This document shows positions 63,201-64,000 of a DNA stretch of 64,000 bases, piece by piece. The notes under the pieces are model-generated. The model saw only the letters and a list, made by a program, of their open reading frames with translations. It had not been told where the DNA came from and did no database searches. The stretch is from Lachnotalea sp. AF33-28 (GTDB taxonomy: Bacteria; Bacillota; Clostridia; Lachnospirales; Lachnospiraceae), in contig NZ_QUEE01000002.1 of the NCBI RefSeq assembly GCF_003477885.1, positions 310,001 through 374,000 of the forward strand. The letters are read 5' to 3'. Numbering within the stretch: the stretch's first letter is position 1; every line of letters starts with the position of its first letter. The position numbers and the translations under genes were made by a program.

Positions 63201-63386
63201 GCCAGAGGCTGTGCCTCGGTGAGGTTTGGTCTGCCGCTGCAGTCCTGTGCGATGTGCAGCCTGATGGAAGAGGAGGAATCATTCCTCGCAGTAGAGGATC
63301 ATGAAGCCTCAGTGCCGTACCGGCCGTTTGAAGTGATCACGTTGAAATGCCGGTTTGGTTTTGGGCAGATGGGGAGGAAATTATGA
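60297..63386 (+). CDS. Alpha-mannosidase, GH38
   Basis: 1029 residues, no signal peptide, so intracellular. The zinc site starts at GHTHIDVAWLW with H237 and D239. The nucleophile is D349 in WLPDVFGYSG, and the GH38 middle domain (RLMIQQFHDILPGSSI near 570) carries a further zinc His. The C-terminal beta-sandwich is complete. It removes alpha-linked mannose from imported glycan fragments. The ATG has AAAGGA upstream, 30 bases after the permease gene. It overlaps the next gene by ATGA. Confidence 0.96.
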   Translation: MEMLERRLETLLKVLEESIVSDRRKVDGIECLNLPCASVREAQRRESGWEPYGETSLWGGRHAMAWFRFRVRLPEDFKQKKPVVLLRMKEQMKWENYRPQFMVYLDGRPVQGADINHREIFLGNRLPGETLTLYLNGYAGEDDIRWWLGAECGLHCRKTELLYYRLRPAYDVMMQLPGGDLRRETLLKEINQLMNLLPFSSPGSPEFEQAVEEALKVPLTVKKSADVPRVFAVGHTHIDVAWLWTVEQTRQKAARSFQTVLKLMEEFPQYRFTSSQPVLYQFVKEDHPLIYEQIKERIAEGRWETEGAMYLEADCNLTSGESLVRQLLYGKRFFKQEFGLDSRILWLPDVFGYSGNLPQILRRSGVDFFITSKISWNQYNRVPHDLFYWQGIDGSRIPCAFITAPETAFPEDSFFSTYNGKMDAKSVFGTWKRFQDKGICDAVILPYGYGDGGGGTTREMVLYADALKEGISGCPSVEFSGIKDYADYAAGKLEKTANPPYWQGELYLEFHRGTYTSNARIKKNNRKTEYLLRDIEYFGALAGLLSGEMERYPAEALYELHRRLMIQQFHDILPGSSIEEVYEDSEKEFEEIGRAGNGLLAGLCEGLMEPEEGTVTVWNTGGMAQSGEAVLEDGQRIWAEDVPPWGWKKFALSQVCKPYAHACKNGARAGTADLQASGPPTALETDIYRVRFDEDGMIVSLYDKAYEREVLIEGGRANVLAAYEDIPYEYDNWELSPYYTQKRYELNSLDAWETDETDPLRTVVRTERQFMHSCIRQEIVFYRHSRRIDFVTEADWQEHHLFLKAEFPVQINNSEASYEIAFGSIRRPVHRNTSWDFAKYEVCAHRWADYSEGGYGVALLNDCKYGYDVHEQTMKISLIKAGTYPNPNSDQGCHRFTYALLPHGGGSSKEVIRQAENLNRPLMARTGAVLAADTFSLVSCVKGSLNVSAVKKAEDGDALIIRLYEYDNARGCASVRFGLPLQSCAMCSLMEEEESFLAVEDHEASVPYRPFEVITLKCRFGFGQMGRKL

Positions 63387-64000
63387 ATTACGAAAAAATG
63401 CTGGAAGGAAAAAGGGTATTTATCACCACCGGCTCCCAGGGGATCGGCAAAAGTATCGCCCTTTTGTTTGCGGAACATGGAGCGGCGGTGGCGGTGGGAG
63501 GACGAAACCGCCCGAAGCTTTTGAAGGCTGTGGAGGAGATACGGGAAATCTGCCCTGCGGCTAAAGGTTATGTCTGCGATCTGTCCAGGGCGGAACAGAC
63601 CGAAGGAACCTGCCGCCAGGTACTAAAGGATTTCGGCGGAATCGACATTCTGGTCAATACGGTGGGAGTAAACCGCCGCTGCGCCGCCCATGAGGTTTCC
63701 ATGGAATGCCTGGAGGAGCTTCTGGAAACCAATTATAAGAGCGGAGTGCGCTGCATGCGGCAGCTTTTGCCCGGCATGCTCGAGAGGCATTACGGGGTGA
63801 TTATCAATATCTCCTCCATCCACAGCGTGATGACCATGCCTGGCAATTTTATCTATGCAGGCACCAAGGGGGCCATGAACGCCTCGGCCAGAGCGGCTGC
63901 ACTTGACTATGCAGAAAGCGGAATACGGGTGAACAACATCTGCCCCGGGGTAATCCTAAGCGATGCGGTGACCGACGAGATCCGCCAGTATCCGGAGGGG
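63383..64000 (+). CDS. SDR-family oxidoreductase, 3' end outside window
   Basis: The frame opens at ATG 63383, overlapping the GH38 stop, and runs open to the window end (206 codons). The NAD(P)-binding motif is TGSQGIGKS near residue 16, LVNTVGV is the NAG-equivalent near 90, SSIHS holds the catalytic Ser near 140, and YAGTKGA the Tyr/Lys pair near 154. ICPGV follows. Likely a sugar or polyol dehydrogenase in the same mannoglycan operon. Substrate not determined. Confidence 0.9.
   Translation, partial: MNYEKMLEGKRVFITTGSQGIGKSIALLFAEHGAAVAVGGRNRPKLLKAVEEIREICPAAKGYVCDLSRAEQTEGTCRQVLKDFGGIDILVNTVGVNRRCAAHEVSMECLEELLETNYKSGVRCMRQLLPGMLERHYGVIINISSIHSVMTMPGNFIYAGTKGAMNASARAAALDYAESGIRVNNICPGVILSDAVTDEIRQYPEG

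Overview
The window looks like chromosome of an anaerobic gut-type Firmicute, most likely Lachnospiraceae/Clostridia. This rests on AGGAGG-type ribosome sites, a leucine T-box in front of leuS, a very long acyl-CoA dehydratase activase, a YesMN-type two-component system, a SleB/PcsB-type wall hydrolase, and glycosidase genes with PTS and ABC sugar systems. The species call is inference from gene content. I saw no rRNA, tRNA, CRISPR array, prophage or IS transposase.

Layout. 1-8.7 kb: the 3' part of a large FtsX-type permease, two LysR regulators and a heterodimeric ABC exporter. 8.7-13.3 kb: a DsbA-like gene remnant, an AraC regulator, a MATE transporter behind a possible leader peptide, a 48-residue membrane protein, a small GNAT protein, and an HTH/DUF3298 pair. 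13.4-20.8 kb: a long palindromic repeat, ilvN and ilvC, an ECF sigma/RsgI-like anti-sigma pair, and a LysR gene divergent from leuCD; leuC and leuD are separated by an array of small hairpins. 20.8-29.3 kb: the activase on the minus strand, divergent from T-box-leuS, then xpt and a DUF1622 protein. 29.4-33.4 kb: a second copy of the palindrome, an isoamylase-type glycogen debranching enzyme and a GH51 arabinofuranosidase.

33.4-41.4 kb is a divergent sugar-catabolic locus: a complete mannose-class PTS (IIB, IIC, IID, IIA), three SIS-domain proteins that all keep a Glu-x15-His pair, a FrlD-like PfkB kinase and a GntR/UTRA regulator. The best reading is uptake and deglycation of Amadori compounds (fructosamines, glucosamines of amino acids). 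Three look-alike operator sites lie in its divergent promoter region.

41.5-52.8 kb holds two HAD phosphatases, a YitT protein, the xpaC-telA pair (telA preceded by the same hairpin module as leuD), a GNAT protein, an isochorismatase-fold hydrolase, a DMT transporter, oligoendopeptidase F, a nitroreductase and an unrecognised secreted protein. 53-64 kb holds a YesM/YesN pair, a wall hydrolase, two sugar ABC permeases, a GH38 alpha-mannosidase and the start of an SDR dehydrogenase that runs off the window.

The most unusual content is not protein coding. One item is a ~200 bp palindrome present twice, with matching changes in both arms and flanking direct repeats. The other is a double-hairpin module placed just before the ribosome site of two unrelated downstream operon genes.
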